This document shows, piece after piece, positions 26,905 to 35,462 of a DNA stretch of 64,000 nucleotides. The DNA comes from Timaviella obliquedivisa GSE-PSE-MK23-08B (lineage in GTDB: Bacteria > Cyanobacteriota > Cyanobacteriia > Elainellales > Elainellaceae), in the NCBI GenBank assembly GCA_019358855.1, contig JAHHII010000001.1, positions 124,001 through 188,000 on the forward strand, read 5' to 3'. Position 1 is the stretch's first letter. Every line of letters begins with the position of its first letter. The notes beneath the pieces were generated by a model. That model was not told the DNA's origin and made no database searches. It saw only the letters and a program-made list of their open reading frames with translations. The translations under genes and the position numbers were made by a program.

Positions 26905-27360
26905 GTGAAAAAGGTTCCTTGGCTGTCTCTTGGCATTTTGTTTTCTGCTTATGCTACCTTCAGTTGGTTTCTAACCCATTGGGTTATCTCTCGGATCAGC
27001 ACAGGGCCAGCAGTTTGGACAGCCTGGGCAATTGTTCTGTTCTGTACTCTCCTGCAAGCCCTACTGCTCACTACGTTATTTGATGGACTAAAACTCTTTT
27101 TTAGAAAGTGGTTAAAGTCAGATATAGGATATTTTTCGCTCATCATGCTTGGCTCAATGGGAGTGACTGCTGCACTGGTTTGGTTCAAGATGTTTGGGTA
27201 TGTTTTGGTTTTGGTTTCAGCCGAAATTCTGGCGCGCCTAGATTTGCAGAATGCTCACCTCAACCGTTGGCAATCCTTGATTGTTCTGACCCTGGTTTCT
27301 GTCGCTGGATTAGCAGTGGGTTGGGGGGCAAGGCTAACTCCACTTTTCTTACAGATTTAG
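26905..27360 (+). CDS. Small integral membrane protein, unknown function
   Basis: A 151-residue protein from a GTG at 26905 with about four membrane helices (about 4-26, 35-58, 77-100 and 125-145). The loops are short and basic (LFFRKWLKSD at about 65-74). I do not recognise a family. It follows the LpxB-related gene on the same strand by about 105 bases and could share its transcript. No clear Shine-Dalgarno, so the start is uncertain. Confidence 0.6.
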   Translation: MKKVPWLSLGILFSAYATFSWFLTHWVISRISTGPAVWTAWAIVLFCTLLQALLLTTLFDGLKLFFRKWLKSDIGYFSLIMLGSMGVTAALVWFKMFGYVLVLVSAEILARLDLQNAHLNRWQSLIVLTLVSVAGLAVGWGARLTPLFLQI

Positions 27361-28325
27361 ATCATTAATTTTGCACTAAAAAACTTAGCTCAAAAAAGGC
27401 ATCTCTGAATGAAAGGATGAATCTGCTCAGCGCCCCTATCCTGAAGGAAAGGGGTTGGGGGAGAGGTCTACTGAAACCCGAGTAGAACATTACTAGCTCA
27501 ATGGGTGTTAATTGGATCACATCTGACGTTAATTTATATTAAGTTCGATAGACGTTTGGCTTGGGTTGAGGATAAACTTCTGCCTTCATGGTTCTGCCTT
27601 TATGGCAATCTATGAAAACTTAATCTATTGTAAGACCGAATTATTCAGCGCGACCCCTTGCAGGTGTCTCGAACGATCGCTTCAAATTGTTAAATCTTGT
27701 TGAAGATCGACTGAAATAATTTTCTAGGCTGATGGGTGCAAATCATTTTTGGGAATCCTTCCTAGCATCAACAAACTTTTAGTTTGCATTTTAGAGAGTT
27801 ATCCATTACCCTGTAGCTGAACCATCAATGCCCTCAACACTCTCAGCAATTTCAGTATTTTCACTGGATCTGATTCTTGGCTTTCATAGTATCGTCAACA
27901 TCAAAAATCAAAGCCAATTAGTTATGCAAAGTTAAAAGTGTAATCAGGGACATGGCGATCGTCGTCATTTGGCAGAAACCTAGTTGATGCAAGCTCGAGT
28001 CTCTCAGCTTGTTCGCTAACGGTCTGTTTTCGTTTGTGGTTGGTTCTATTTCGGTTGTTCCCTACAATTCCCGCTTTGGTCAACATGGCATTGTTTGCTA
28101 GCTTATTGCTTCAGATCAATGTATTTAAAAAAGTCTGATCAAAAGCCGCTTGGTATCTGGGTTAAACGCTTAGTAGAACAGAACGCGCAAAGAATTCATG
28201 GGGTAAATCTGGGTTTTCGTTAGAGCACCTATCCCACCTATTCTAGTTCAATTTCAGGTGAGTGAATCAAGGTTTTTAACCGTCATTTCATTCCATTAGC
28301 GTCCTTATCCATCGGCATAGCGATC
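27361..28325. other. Long gene-free region upstream of the sigma factor
   Basis: About 965 bases. The first 110 hold interspersed repeat family 2 (27407-27468). The remainder is AT-rich and has no supportable gene; it is long enough for a complex promoter or a non-coding RNA, but I see no recognisable structure. Confidence 0.35.
27407..27468 (+). repeat. Interspersed repeat family 2, copy 1
   Basis: gaatgaaaggatgaatctgctcag (24 bases) at 27407-27430, followed by a variable part and GGGGTTGGGGGAGAGGTC to 27468. The reverse complement of the same 24-base core occurs at 38980-39003, with the matching GACCTAACCCCCAACCC flank. Confidence 0.85.
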
Positions 28326-29528
28326 ATGACTGCATTATTCAATTACAAATTAGGACAGGCGATGAGCAGATCCACCTTAGACACGGCTAATTCTTCAGAG
28401 CTTCTGGCAGGTGCCGAAGATGATTTTCTAAACCCAACACCAATTGATTTGCGAACCGTGAATGATTTCAAGGATCGCTCGGACAAGGAGAGCGGGTCGG
28501 GTCTCAATACTGAATTTGGCTCTGAAGAAGATATTGATGATTTGCTAGAAAATCGGGCATCGGGCTATCGCAAAACTGTGACGGATGATGCGGTTGGAGC
28601 CTTTTTTAAGGAAATGGCGCGTTACCCGTTGCTCAAACCTTGTGAGGAAGTGGAGCTAGCTCGTCGGGTCAAGTTTTTGGGAGAAGTGGAAGAACTGCGG
28701 GAACGGCTGCAAACAGAGTTAGGTCGTCCGGCAAACAAGGCAGATTTGTGTCAGTCGATGAACGTTACTGAGCGTCAGCTTGAGCATCGTCTTTACCTGA
28801 GCCGTGTTGCCAAGCGCAAAATGATTCGCTCTAATCTGCGGCTGGTGGTGTCGATCGCCAAGCGTTATCTCAACCGGGGTGTGCCATTCCTAGATTTAAT
28901 TCAAGAGGGAGCACTCGGACTAAACCGCGCTACCGAAAAGTTTGATCCAGATAAAGGATATAAATTCTCGACCTATGCTTACTGGTGGATTCGCCAGGGC
29001 ATTACCCGAACGATCGCCAACGATGCGCGCACCATTCGTTTACCCATTCACATTGTTGAAAAACTGAATAAGCTGAAAAAAGCTCACCGTGAGTTGCGTA
29101 AAGATCTGAACCGTAACCCTACCGATGTAGAACTAGCAGCCTCTTTGGATATGACTCCAGAGCAGTTGCGTAATCTGCAACAAGTGCGACGGCGATCGCT
29201 TTCGTTGAACCATCGCGTTGGCAAAGGCGAAGACACCGAGCTAATGGAGCTATTGGAAGACAACAGCACCCAATCGCCCGAAGCGCAAATGAACGAAACC
29301 ATGATGCGCCAAGAAATTTATGCCGTGCTAGGCGAAGTGCTAACAGAACGGGAGCGTGACATCATTGCGCTGCGCTATGGGTTGACCACTGGCGAAACCA
29401 ACACCTTAGAAGAAGTAGGCGGTATGTTTAATCTTTCCCGCGAACGAGTCCGCCAAATTCAAACCAAGGCAATGCGCAAACTGCGTCGCCCTCAAGTTGC
29501 AGGCAGACTAAAGAACTGGCTGCGCTAA
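28326..29528 (+). CDS. sigC: Group 2 RNA polymerase sigma factor, SigC-like
   Basis: A 400-residue sigma-70 family factor. Region 1.2 lies about 86-116 (DAVGAFFKEMARYPLL). Region 2 (about 170-235) has RLVVSIAKRYLNRGVPFLDL and KFSTYAYWWIRQGITRTI, region 3 covers about 240-310, and region 4 (about 335-395) has LTERERDIIALRYGL and LSRERVRQIQTKAMRKLR. Such factors redirect RNA polymerase under stress or nitrogen and carbon shifts. The length and long acidic N-terminal extension (about 85 residues) fit cyanobacterial SigC best; the exact subgroup needs a tree. The first ATG (28326) lacks a Shine-Dalgarno, and an ATG at 28362 with AGGACAGG upstream is a good alternative. Confidence 0.88.
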   Translation: MTALFNYKLGQAMSRSTLDTANSSELLAGAEDDFLNPTPIDLRTVNDFKDRSDKESGSGLNTEFGSEEDIDDLLENRASGYRKTVTDDAVGAFFKEMARYPLLKPCEEVELARRVKFLGEVEELRERLQTELGRPANKADLCQSMNVTERQLEHRLYLSRVAKRKMIRSNLRLVVSIAKRYLNRGVPFLDLIQEGALGLNRATEKFDPDKGYKFSTYAYWWIRQGITRTIANDARTIRLPIHIVEKLNKLKKAHRELRKDLNRNPTDVELAASLDMTPEQLRNLQQVRRRSLSLNHRVGKGEDTELMELLEDNSTQSPEAQMNETMMRQEIYAVLGEVLTERERDIIALRYGLTTGETNTLEEVGGMFNLSRERVRQIQTKAMRKLRRPQVAGRLKNWLR

Positions 29529-29550
29529 ATTCTATTCCATGGGTCTGTGT

Positions 29551-29585
29551 ATTCCCGGCTTTCCAAAAAAGTCGGGAATCTTTTA
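29551..29585 (+). terminator. Intrinsic terminator after the sigma factor
   Basis: A 12-bp stem (attcccggcttt / aaaagtcgggaat with one G-U pair) with a short loop, followed by CTTTT, 22 bases after the sigma factor stop. Confidence 0.85.
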
Positions 29586-29635
29586 CGAAGATCTATTCTT
29601 GGAAGATCTATTCTTGATGGAATGCCATCTTTTTT

Positions 29636-30130
29636 ATGAACGATATTGAGATTCGTCCGGCAAAATCTGAAGATGTAGAAACCATCTTTCAACTGATTCA
29701 AGCCTTAGCCGACTATGCGCAGCTTTCTCACCAAGTTACAGGCACAGTAGCGCTATTGCACGAACATTTGTTTGGCGCACATCCCTGCATTGAGGCACTT
29801 TTGGCAGATCATCAAGGGAAGTCTATTGGGTTCGCACTATTTTTCACAAACTATTCTACTTTCCTAACCAAACCTGGTATTTATTTGGAAGATTTGTTTG
29901 TTATGCCAGAATACCGAAGCAAGGGTATTGGCAAAGCACTTCTTGCGGCTTTAGCGCGGCTAGCATTAGATCGCAACTGTGGACGCTTGGAGTGGAGCGT
30001 GTTGGATTGGAATGAGCCAGCGATCGCGTTTTATCAACGCATTGGGGCAACAATTTTACCTGAATGGCGAATTTGTCGAGTAACGGGAGAAGCGATCGCT
30101 CAATTAGGAAATAGTTCGTTTGGCATATAG
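29636..30130 (+). CDS. GNAT-family N-acetyltransferase
   Basis: A 164-residue GCN5-related acetyltransferase. The acetyl-CoA-binding motif A is LEDLFVMPEYRSKGIGKALL (about 82-101, with the R/Q-x-x-G-x-G/A core RSKGIG), followed by EWSVLDWNEPAIAFYQRIGA (motif B). Overall it resembles the diamine/polyamine (SSAT-like) acetyltransferase subgroup, which also starts IRPA...DV..I..LI..LA. The substrate is not determinable. It follows the sigma-factor terminator as a separate unit; a possible ATG is preceded by no clear Shine-Dalgarno. Confidence 0.85.
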   Translation: MNDIEIRPAKSEDVETIFQLIQALADYAQLSHQVTGTVALLHEHLFGAHPCIEALLADHQGKSIGFALFFTNYSTFLTKPGIYLEDLFVMPEYRSKGIGKALLAALARLALDRNCGRLEWSVLDWNEPAIAFYQRIGATILPEWRICRVTGEAIAQLGNSSFGI

Positions 30131-30222
30131 TTTCGCAAACAAATAGTTTCGCAAACAAATCTTGCTTTCACTCTAGCTCTCTTGTACAACGAAGTTAACC
30201 GTTCTCATTGAAAGGAGTTTCC

Positions 30223-30426
30223 ATGATTTGGGTTAATGAACAAATTGACGAATCAGGCATCATTCGCGCCTGTATTGCCTGCGTCAATCAACTTCAGGCA
30301 CAAGAATGCCATGATTCTTTCACCACTAATCTAACGGCTCAACAGAAAGCAGAGGGCTGGATTGCCCGAATTCGCACCGTTGGCTCGTGGGATGAAGTGC
30401 CTGTGAACTCGCTCAAGCTGGATTAA
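30223..30426 (+). CDS. Small conserved-looking protein, unknown
   Basis: A 67-residue protein from an ATG at 30223, supported by AAAGGAGTTTCC just upstream (Shine-Dalgarno AAGGAG, spacing 6). The sequence starts MIWVNEQIDESGIIRACIAC and has three Cys residues, two as CIAC. I do not recognise a family. The good ribosome site and normal codon use argue that it is real. Confidence 0.6.
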   Translation: MIWVNEQIDESGIIRACIACVNQLQAQECHDSFTTNLTAQQKAEGWIARIRTVGSWDEVPVNSLKLD

Positions 30427-30585
30427 TTCAATCTAAGCTAGATTAATCCAAGTCTCTCTCAACTTCAAGTCTCGGCGACAGTTCAGTACAAACGACTTGA
30501 TCAAGTTGGGTTGAGAATAGTGAAAACGATGCTATAGACAAGTCTATTCATCCCTCAATGGTGATATTTTCCATCTATTACTCCA

Positions 30586-30613
30586 TTGGCATAGAAGGGT
30601 TGAGTGCTACAAT
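30586..30613 (+). promoter_or_regulatory. Candidate sigma-70 promoter for the ArsR gene
   Basis: TTGGCA (30586-30591) and TACAAT (30608-30613) are separated by 16 bases, about 47 bases before the chosen ATG. A second possible pair (TTGAGA at 30511, TATAGA at 30533) lies upstream. Prediction by eye only. Confidence 0.4.
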
Positions 30614-30659
30614 ATTGGGGATCAACCCTCATGCTGGGGATCGCTCAGCTAAGTTTCTT

Positions 30660-31010
30660 ATGCAATTATCGGAATCTGTACCTTCTGAGGTTATCCAGCA
30701 AGTTTCAGAATATTTCAGCGTTTTGGGTGAACCCATGCGCTTACGAATTCTAAACTTGTTGAAAGATGGAGAAAAATGCGTTCAAGACTTAGTGGAATCG
30801 ACTTCTACTAGCCAAGCTAATGTCTCCAAGCACCTTAAAGTGATGCTGCAAGCGGGAATATTAACTCGGCGGAGCGAGGGTACTTCTGCTTACTACAGTG
30901 TGGCAGATGACTTAACCTATGATTTGTGCCATTTAGTCTGCGATCGCCTCGCGACCCGCATTGAGCAACAAGCTAGACACTTCCGCGCTTTTAGCCTCAC
31001 CGGACGCTAA
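30660..31010 (+). CDS. ArsR/SmtB-family transcriptional regulator
   Basis: A 116-residue winged-helix repressor from the ATG at 30660; an upstream in-frame ATG at 30558 would add 34 residues that do not fit the family. The DNA-binding part reads FSVLGEPMRLRILNLLKDGE, then LVESTSTSQANVSKHLKVML and a wing GTSAYYSV. In metal-sensing ArsR proteins the helix holds ELCVCDL; here it is EKCVQDL, so only one of the two Cys residues remains and the inducer is likely different. No metal efflux gene is adjacent. Confidence 0.88.
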   Translation: MQLSESVPSEVIQQVSEYFSVLGEPMRLRILNLLKDGEKCVQDLVESTSTSQANVSKHLKVMLQAGILTRRSEGTSAYYSVADDLTYDLCHLVCDRLATRIEQQARHFRAFSLTGR

Positions 31011-31049
31011 AGCCTCAGATGCTTACTGTTTAATTAGCTGCCTCAGACG

Positions 31050-31140
31050 TTATCTAAAAAGTCTAGATTGCTGCCCGATTCGCCCCCTAAATCCCCCATT
31101 CTGAGGGACTTTGAAGGAGAACGGGTTCGGAAGTCACCCA
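31050..31140 (+). repeat. Palindromic interspersed repeat, copy B (degenerate)
   Basis: Matches copy A across AAGTCTAGATTGCTGCCCGA and then CGCCCCCTAAATCCCCCATT and GACTTTGAAGGAG. The right arm (AAGTCACCCAAACTTTC) has diverged. It lies between the convergent ArsR and GerMN genes. Confidence 0.8.
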
Positions 31141-31155
31141 AACTTTCAAGAGGCT

Positions 31156-31830
31156 CTAAAGAGAAAAATTCTGATCAAATTCTTGTCGAGTCATCGGTTG
31201 GTCAATTACCAATCCTTCACCGCCTAAAACCTCTAATGGCTCATCGTCAATTGAAATCCAAACGGGAGCATCAGGGTCTAATGTTGTGGCAGTGTAAATG
31301 ACCTGAGCCACTCTGCCCATCATGGCTGTGCTGCCGCCGCCTGTCATGAATTCGGACGACAAATCCACATGAACGCCATCTGGCTGGATTTTTAGCTCCT
31401 GAAGTTTGGTATTGGCAGGAATTGTTGATGTTAGGGTTGGATCGGTTGAGCCTTGTAGCATTTTTTCAAATGCGGCTTTGAGGACGACGTTGGGTTGGGC
31501 TTCATTCAAGGCGATCGGAGCAGCAGCTAGCTCAATTTCGTTGCCTACTGCTTTAAGCCAATAAATTTGTACTGACTTCTCAGTCGGTGCTTTTGTAGGA
31601 GCAGGAGCCGTAAACTGATTCGGCTTAATGGGCTGAAGCGAGTTGGCACTGACCGAAGGCTTAGGGCTGGGCGTATTCGTCCACCAAGCAAGTCCACTTC
31701 CAACAGCAAAGGCGATCGCTGAGAAACCTGCCGCTAAGTAGAGAGGAAATGTCCGTCGCGATCGGAGTTCGGTGACGGGGGTTTGAGGAGAAATAGGTTG
31801 CTTTTTGCTAGGCTTGTCATCATGCATCAT
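31156..31830 (-). CDS. GerMN-domain membrane-anchored protein
   Basis: A 224-residue protein with a short basic cytoplasmic N-terminus, one membrane helix (about 27-49) and a Pro/Ala/Ser linker. The GerMN domain lies about 85-200, with VQIYWLKAVGNEIELAAAPI, PANTKLQELKI, VHVDLSSEFMTGGGSTAMMG and VAQVIYTATTL. The domain is named after spore germination protein GerM, but in cyanobacteria it occurs on periplasmic or lipoprotein-like proteins, perhaps binding peptidoglycan. Length fits. Precise role unknown. Confidence 0.85.
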   Translation of the reverse strand: MMHDDKPSKKQPISPQTPVTELRSRRTFPLYLAAGFSAIAFAVGSGLAWWTNTPSPKPSVSANSLQPIKPNQFTAPAPTKAPTEKSVQIYWLKAVGNEIELAAAPIALNEAQPNVVLKAAFEKMLQGSTDPTLTSTIPANTKLQELKIQPDGVHVDLSSEFMTGGGSTAMMGRVAQVIYTATTLDPDAPVWISIDDEPLEVLGGEGLVIDQPMTRQEFDQNFSL

Positions 31831-32004
31831 AGAGTTCCTCGGCTAAGTCATTCGCCCCAGACTACATCTGGAGAGTCCAACTAAGGCTGCTGGATGAGTT
31901 GCAGCTACACCAGGATAGAGAGGGTTTCCAGAATTTCCTTGTACTTTTTATTCTAAAGGTTTTTAAGGGAAGTCAGGTATTGCTCGGAATAGGTATCTTT
32001 TGAA

Positions 32005-32796
32005 CTAACGACGAGTTAGGAATTTAGGCTCTACTTGTACAAACGCTGCTAAATCTAACTGGTCGTCTTGAATTTGAAAATTTAGCACCCTAGAAGTCAA
32101 CCCTGACTCTTCTAATCTCCCTAGATCTAATTGTTGAAGTAAGCCAGCGGTGAGCAGCATGATAATCTCGGCAGGTACCGCTGTCTCGCCAAACATGACT
32201 TGGGGGTCAACAAGTTGCAGCCGTCGCCCAGCAGTGACTGTAAATCCAGATTCTGCGGTAATCCCCGATTGGGTGCCCGATCGCTGTCCTTGAAGCGTTG
32301 TCCAAACCTTCAGCCGATTGTTAGCTAAAAAATCGACTTGAATTTTTTTAACATTGTAGGGCTCAGCTGGTTCGCTGCTGCTACTAGGCAGATTAAGGCT
32401 CATCTCCTCCAAGCGTTCTCCGACTGCCGCAGACTGCAAAAAACGGTTGATGTCTGTCTCGGTAATTTCCATGCGGATGCCTGCTTGCAACGGTTCTTCT
32501 AGCTGGGGGTTGTCTTGGCGAAGGCTAGCGAGATTTAGGGCGATCGCAGCGGTTTCCAGTTCCAAGACGGCTATTCTGAGATCGGGTTGGGGCACAATGC
32601 CTCGACCGGCAATACGCACGCGCTGCACTTTGCCTTGTAAAAGCTGATAGCTAGGGGCATTATCAATCCGCACTGCTAATGTTTCAGCAGAATTGAGGCG
32701 ATCGCGGATAGCACGAGTTGCCAGGCGATCGCTGACGAAGCCGATGGGGGCTAGCAGACCTAGCAAGCCCGAGAGAAGAATTGTGATGAGTTCCAT
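32005..32796 (-). CDS. DUF2993 (LmeA-like) protein
   Basis: A 263-residue DUF2993 protein. An N-terminal hydrophobic segment (about 3-22) serves as signal or anchor. The beta-rich body has DRLNSAETLAVRIDNAPSYQ, LLQGKVQRVRIAGRGIV and LELETAAIALNLASL. LmeA of mycobacteria, a member of this family, binds phospholipid and takes part in lipomannan elongation; in cyanobacteria the function is not established. It lies in tandem with GerMN and the EAL gene on the minus strand, but the gaps (about 170 and 50 bases) make a shared operon uncertain. Confidence 0.82.
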   Translation of the reverse strand: MELITILLSGLLGLLAPIGFVSDRLATRAIRDRLNSAETLAVRIDNAPSYQLLQGKVQRVRIAGRGIVPQPDLRIAVLELETAAIALNLASLRQDNPQLEEPLQAGIRMEITETDINRFLQSAAVGERLEEMSLNLPSSSSEPAEPYNVKKIQVDFLANNRLKVWTTLQGQRSGTQSGITAESGFTVTAGRRLQLVDPQVMFGETAVPAEIIMLLTAGLLQQLDLGRLEESGLTSRVLNFQIQDDQLDLAAFVQVEPKFLTRR

Positions 32797-32846
32797 CTAA
32801 TCCATTTCCATCTAACCCAGTTCCTAACAAGTGCCATGATTTTATG

Positions 32847-34340
32847 TCATGGCAGCGTTCCACTCTCTTGAATTAGCTGCCTCAAATAAGTCGTGTGGTC
32901 TCTTCCTAAGCGATTCAGGTCTGGACTAGCTTTGCCAATAATATGCCCTTGTACATAGCGGATGCCGACTCGATAGAGTTGTCCTAGCGTGATGGGGCAA
33001 CCATCATCAAATCCTTCTACTACGACTTTGGGCGCACGGAGGCGAGTGCTACTCGCAAGATCTAGGACAAAGCGCAAGGTAATCTCGGTAGCCTCTTGCT
33101 CTTGATACAGCAACTCGCGATCGATCTTAACATGGGAAGGATTGAGCCTGGTCAACCGGGAAACCGAGGCATGTCCTGCCCCAAAGTCATCGATCGAAAA
33201 GCCAACCTTTAAATCGCGCACATATCGACCGAGTTGCCTTCTGAACGCTTCCATGGGAGAGACACGGTGAATCGATTCGGGTAAGGGAAGCTTTTCAGAA
33301 ATTTCTAAAATCAGCTTTTCGGGTTGAATTAACTTATCTTGAACAACATGACGAATCGACTCAAAATACTCGTCTTGCATGAGAGAAGGCGGATACACGT
33401 TCACCGAAAGCTCTCGAATATCCTCTTGTCTGCGCCCCGAATGAAACTGACAGGCATAGCGGTAGCGCTCAACGGATTGGCGCATCAGGTATGCATCTAA
33501 ATGCACCATGAAGCGATCGCCCCATAGTTCTGCTGCTTCAAACAAATCAATAGGAGCGCAGTCAATCATGGGATCACGGGCAAGCGCTTCCCAACTATCG
33601 ATATAAGGATAATCTGGATCGAGGCGCAGCACAGGTTCAAAGTGAATATGCATGTGGGAAAGGCGATCGCAAAATAACTCAAACCGACGATGGTAAAGAG
33701 ACGAAGGCGCAAACCCATAGGTACGCCGCAAATCATCTAAAATTGCAGCTTCCACACAGGACAGTTGCAAGGTGCTGAACCCACAAGTAGCAACGTCTAG
33801 CGAAATTAAAATTTGACCACAAACATCACTGAGAATAATAGACTCCGGCGGCGCTCCTCCAATGACCATCAAGGTCTTGCTTTGACGAGACAAGAGCGGC
33901 ACAAGGGCAGAAAATTTAGCAATTCCATCCTCTTCATAAGACTGAAAAATCCCATGGGCTTGATGAGTATTACGCTCTAGTGAATGAAAAGAGACGCGAT
34001 CCGATACTTGTGTAAAAATAGCCTCTTTCCACTCTGGGTTGAGGCTGCTGTCTTTGTTATTAGATTGGCTTTGTTCGATGAGATCCCACCGACCCGACTC
34101 TTGTCTTAATACTGCTACAAAGTCTACATTTAATGCACAACGAATGGCTTCTAAAATTTGGCTGGGTGATTCGATCGGCAGACTGCACTCACCCAAAAAT
34201 TGCATCAATCTTTTGATAAAAGGTGCGTAAGGTTCTAACGGATGATTTAAGGGAGTTGCTCTCAGCGGTTGCCTGCGGTCAATCACAATCACTATTCCAT
34301 GCCACCCTATCTTTGCAGCGGTATTAACTTTGTCTGACAC
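32847..34340 (-). CDS. EAL-domain cyclic-di-GMP phosphodiesterase
   Basis: A 497-residue protein. The C-terminal EAL domain (about 220-475) keeps the residues needed for hydrolysis: EAL at 251-253, Asn 314 (VNVYPPS), Glu 346 (LILEISEK), DDFGAG at 384-389, Lys 405 (HVKIDRE), Glu 442 (VVVEGFDD) and Gln 464 (YVQGHIIGKA). It should linearise c-di-GMP to pGpG. The N-terminal about 200 residues look like a GAF-type sensor, with no GGDEF domain. The start given is GTG at 34340 and has no Shine-Dalgarno, so the true start may be further in. A c-di-GMP target, the PilZ-tailed cellulose synthase, lies at the far end of the window. Confidence 0.88.
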   Translation of the reverse strand: MSDKVNTAAKIGWHGIVIVIDRRQPLRATPLNHPLEPYAPFIKRLMQFLGECSLPIESPSQILEAIRCALNVDFVAVLRQESGRWDLIEQSQSNNKDSSLNPEWKEAIFTQVSDRVSFHSLERNTHQAHGIFQSYEEDGIAKFSALVPLLSRQSKTLMVIGGAPPESIILSDVCGQILISLDVATCGFSTLQLSCVEAAILDDLRRTYGFAPSSLYHRRFELFCDRLSHMHIHFEPVLRLDPDYPYIDSWEALARDPMIDCAPIDLFEAAELWGDRFMVHLDAYLMRQSVERYRYACQFHSGRRQEDIRELSVNVYPPSLMQDEYFESIRHVVQDKLIQPEKLILEISEKLPLPESIHRVSPMEAFRRQLGRYVRDLKVGFSIDDFGAGHASVSRLTRLNPSHVKIDRELLYQEQEATEITLRFVLDLASSTRLRAPKVVVEGFDDGCPITLGQLYRVGIRYVQGHIIGKASPDLNRLGRDHTTYLRQLIQESGTLP

Positions 34341-34526
34341 TAAGCTACAAGAAATAGGTTGTCAAAGGAAGGTTTTTAGATAATCTTTCTATCTTCCACA
34401 CAAAACCAACCTGATTCCAATCAAAAACAAGAGACATCGTATTTCATCATTTAATGCAATGATTCAAATTCAGCCCATTCATCTGTCCATTCCTTTTGTA
34501 AAGACTGACTCAATTAAAAATATTCT
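34341..34526. other. Divergent intergenic region, EAL / phzF
   Basis: 186 bases between two divergent genes; it should hold both promoters. No clear operator was recognised. Confidence 0.3.
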
Positions 34527-35327
34527 ATGCCTCTCATCATTCAAGTAGATGCTTTCACATCCCAACCTTTTGCAGGCAACCCTGCCGCAGTCTGCATACT
34601 GCCTACCGTTAAAGACTCGCAGTGGATGCAGAATGTTGCCCAAGAAATGAACTTATCGGAAACAGCGTTTTTGGTTAAGCAGGCAGATGGGTTTGATTTG
34701 CGTTGGTTTACTCCAACAACAGAAGTTGATTTATGTGGTCATGCCACCCTTGCCAGTGCGCATGTTTTGTGGTCGGAAGGACATTTAAAGCCCGATGTTG
34801 AAGCCCGATTTCAGACGCGCAGTGGTTTGCTAACTGCCAATTTCCAAGAGCAATCTTCAGGGGAAAACTGGATTGAACTTAATTTTCCTGCAATTCCGAC
34901 TGTTGCTGTCCCCGTTCCTGCCAATCTGTCCACAGCGTTAGGAGTACCTGTTCGCCAAGTTTATGAAGGTTCGGTGGGGTTGGTCATAGAAGTAGATTCA
35001 GAGAGGACGGTGCGCAACATCCAACCTAATTTTGAATTGCTAAAAACCATTCCTTGCCAAGGCGTTATTGTGACTAGTCGAGCCGATTTTCAGTTCGATT
35101 TTGTTTCGCGGTATTTTGCACCTAGTTTTGGCATTGACGAAGATCCGGTGACTGGCTCAGCCCACTGTTGTTTGGCAACGTTTTGGCACGATCGCCTCCA
35201 AAAGACGGAGTTTTTAGCTTATCAAGCTTCTGCCAGAGGCGGCGTTGTTAAAGTACGTTATGAGGGCGATCGCGTGTTTTTGGGTGGACAAGCCATCACA
35301 GTGCTACGCGGAGAACTGATGGTCTAA
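34527..35327 (+). CDS. PhzF-family isomerase/epimerase
   Basis: A 266-residue member of the PhzF/diaminopimelate-epimerase-like fold. The N-terminus VDAFTSQPFAGNPAAVC (7-23) and NLSETAFL with the conserved Glu 45 (the catalytic residue in PhzF) are typical, as are DLCGHATLASAHVLW and DPVTGSAHCCLATFWHDRL in the two half-domains. PhzF itself isomerises a phenazine precursor, but no phenazine genes are here, so the substrate is unknown. ATG start; standard length (about 260-300). Confidence 0.88.
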   Translation: MPLIIQVDAFTSQPFAGNPAAVCILPTVKDSQWMQNVAQEMNLSETAFLVKQADGFDLRWFTPTTEVDLCGHATLASAHVLWSEGHLKPDVEARFQTRSGLLTANFQEQSSGENWIELNFPAIPTVAVPVPANLSTALGVPVRQVYEGSVGLVIEVDSERTVRNIQPNFELLKTIPCQGVIVTSRADFQFDFVSRYFAPSFGIDEDPVTGSAHCCLATFWHDRLQKTEFLAYQASARGGVVKVRYEGDRVFLGGQAITVLRGELMV

Positions 35328-35462
35328 AATCACAGGTACGTTTATCTTTAGTTCAGCTATCAGTCAAAATAAACTAGCTCTTGTCGTACCGGCTTGCCCG
35401 GTTCAAATCAACACCTTTATCCCATAGTTTTCATATTTCATAAGTGCATTAGCAGGAAAATC

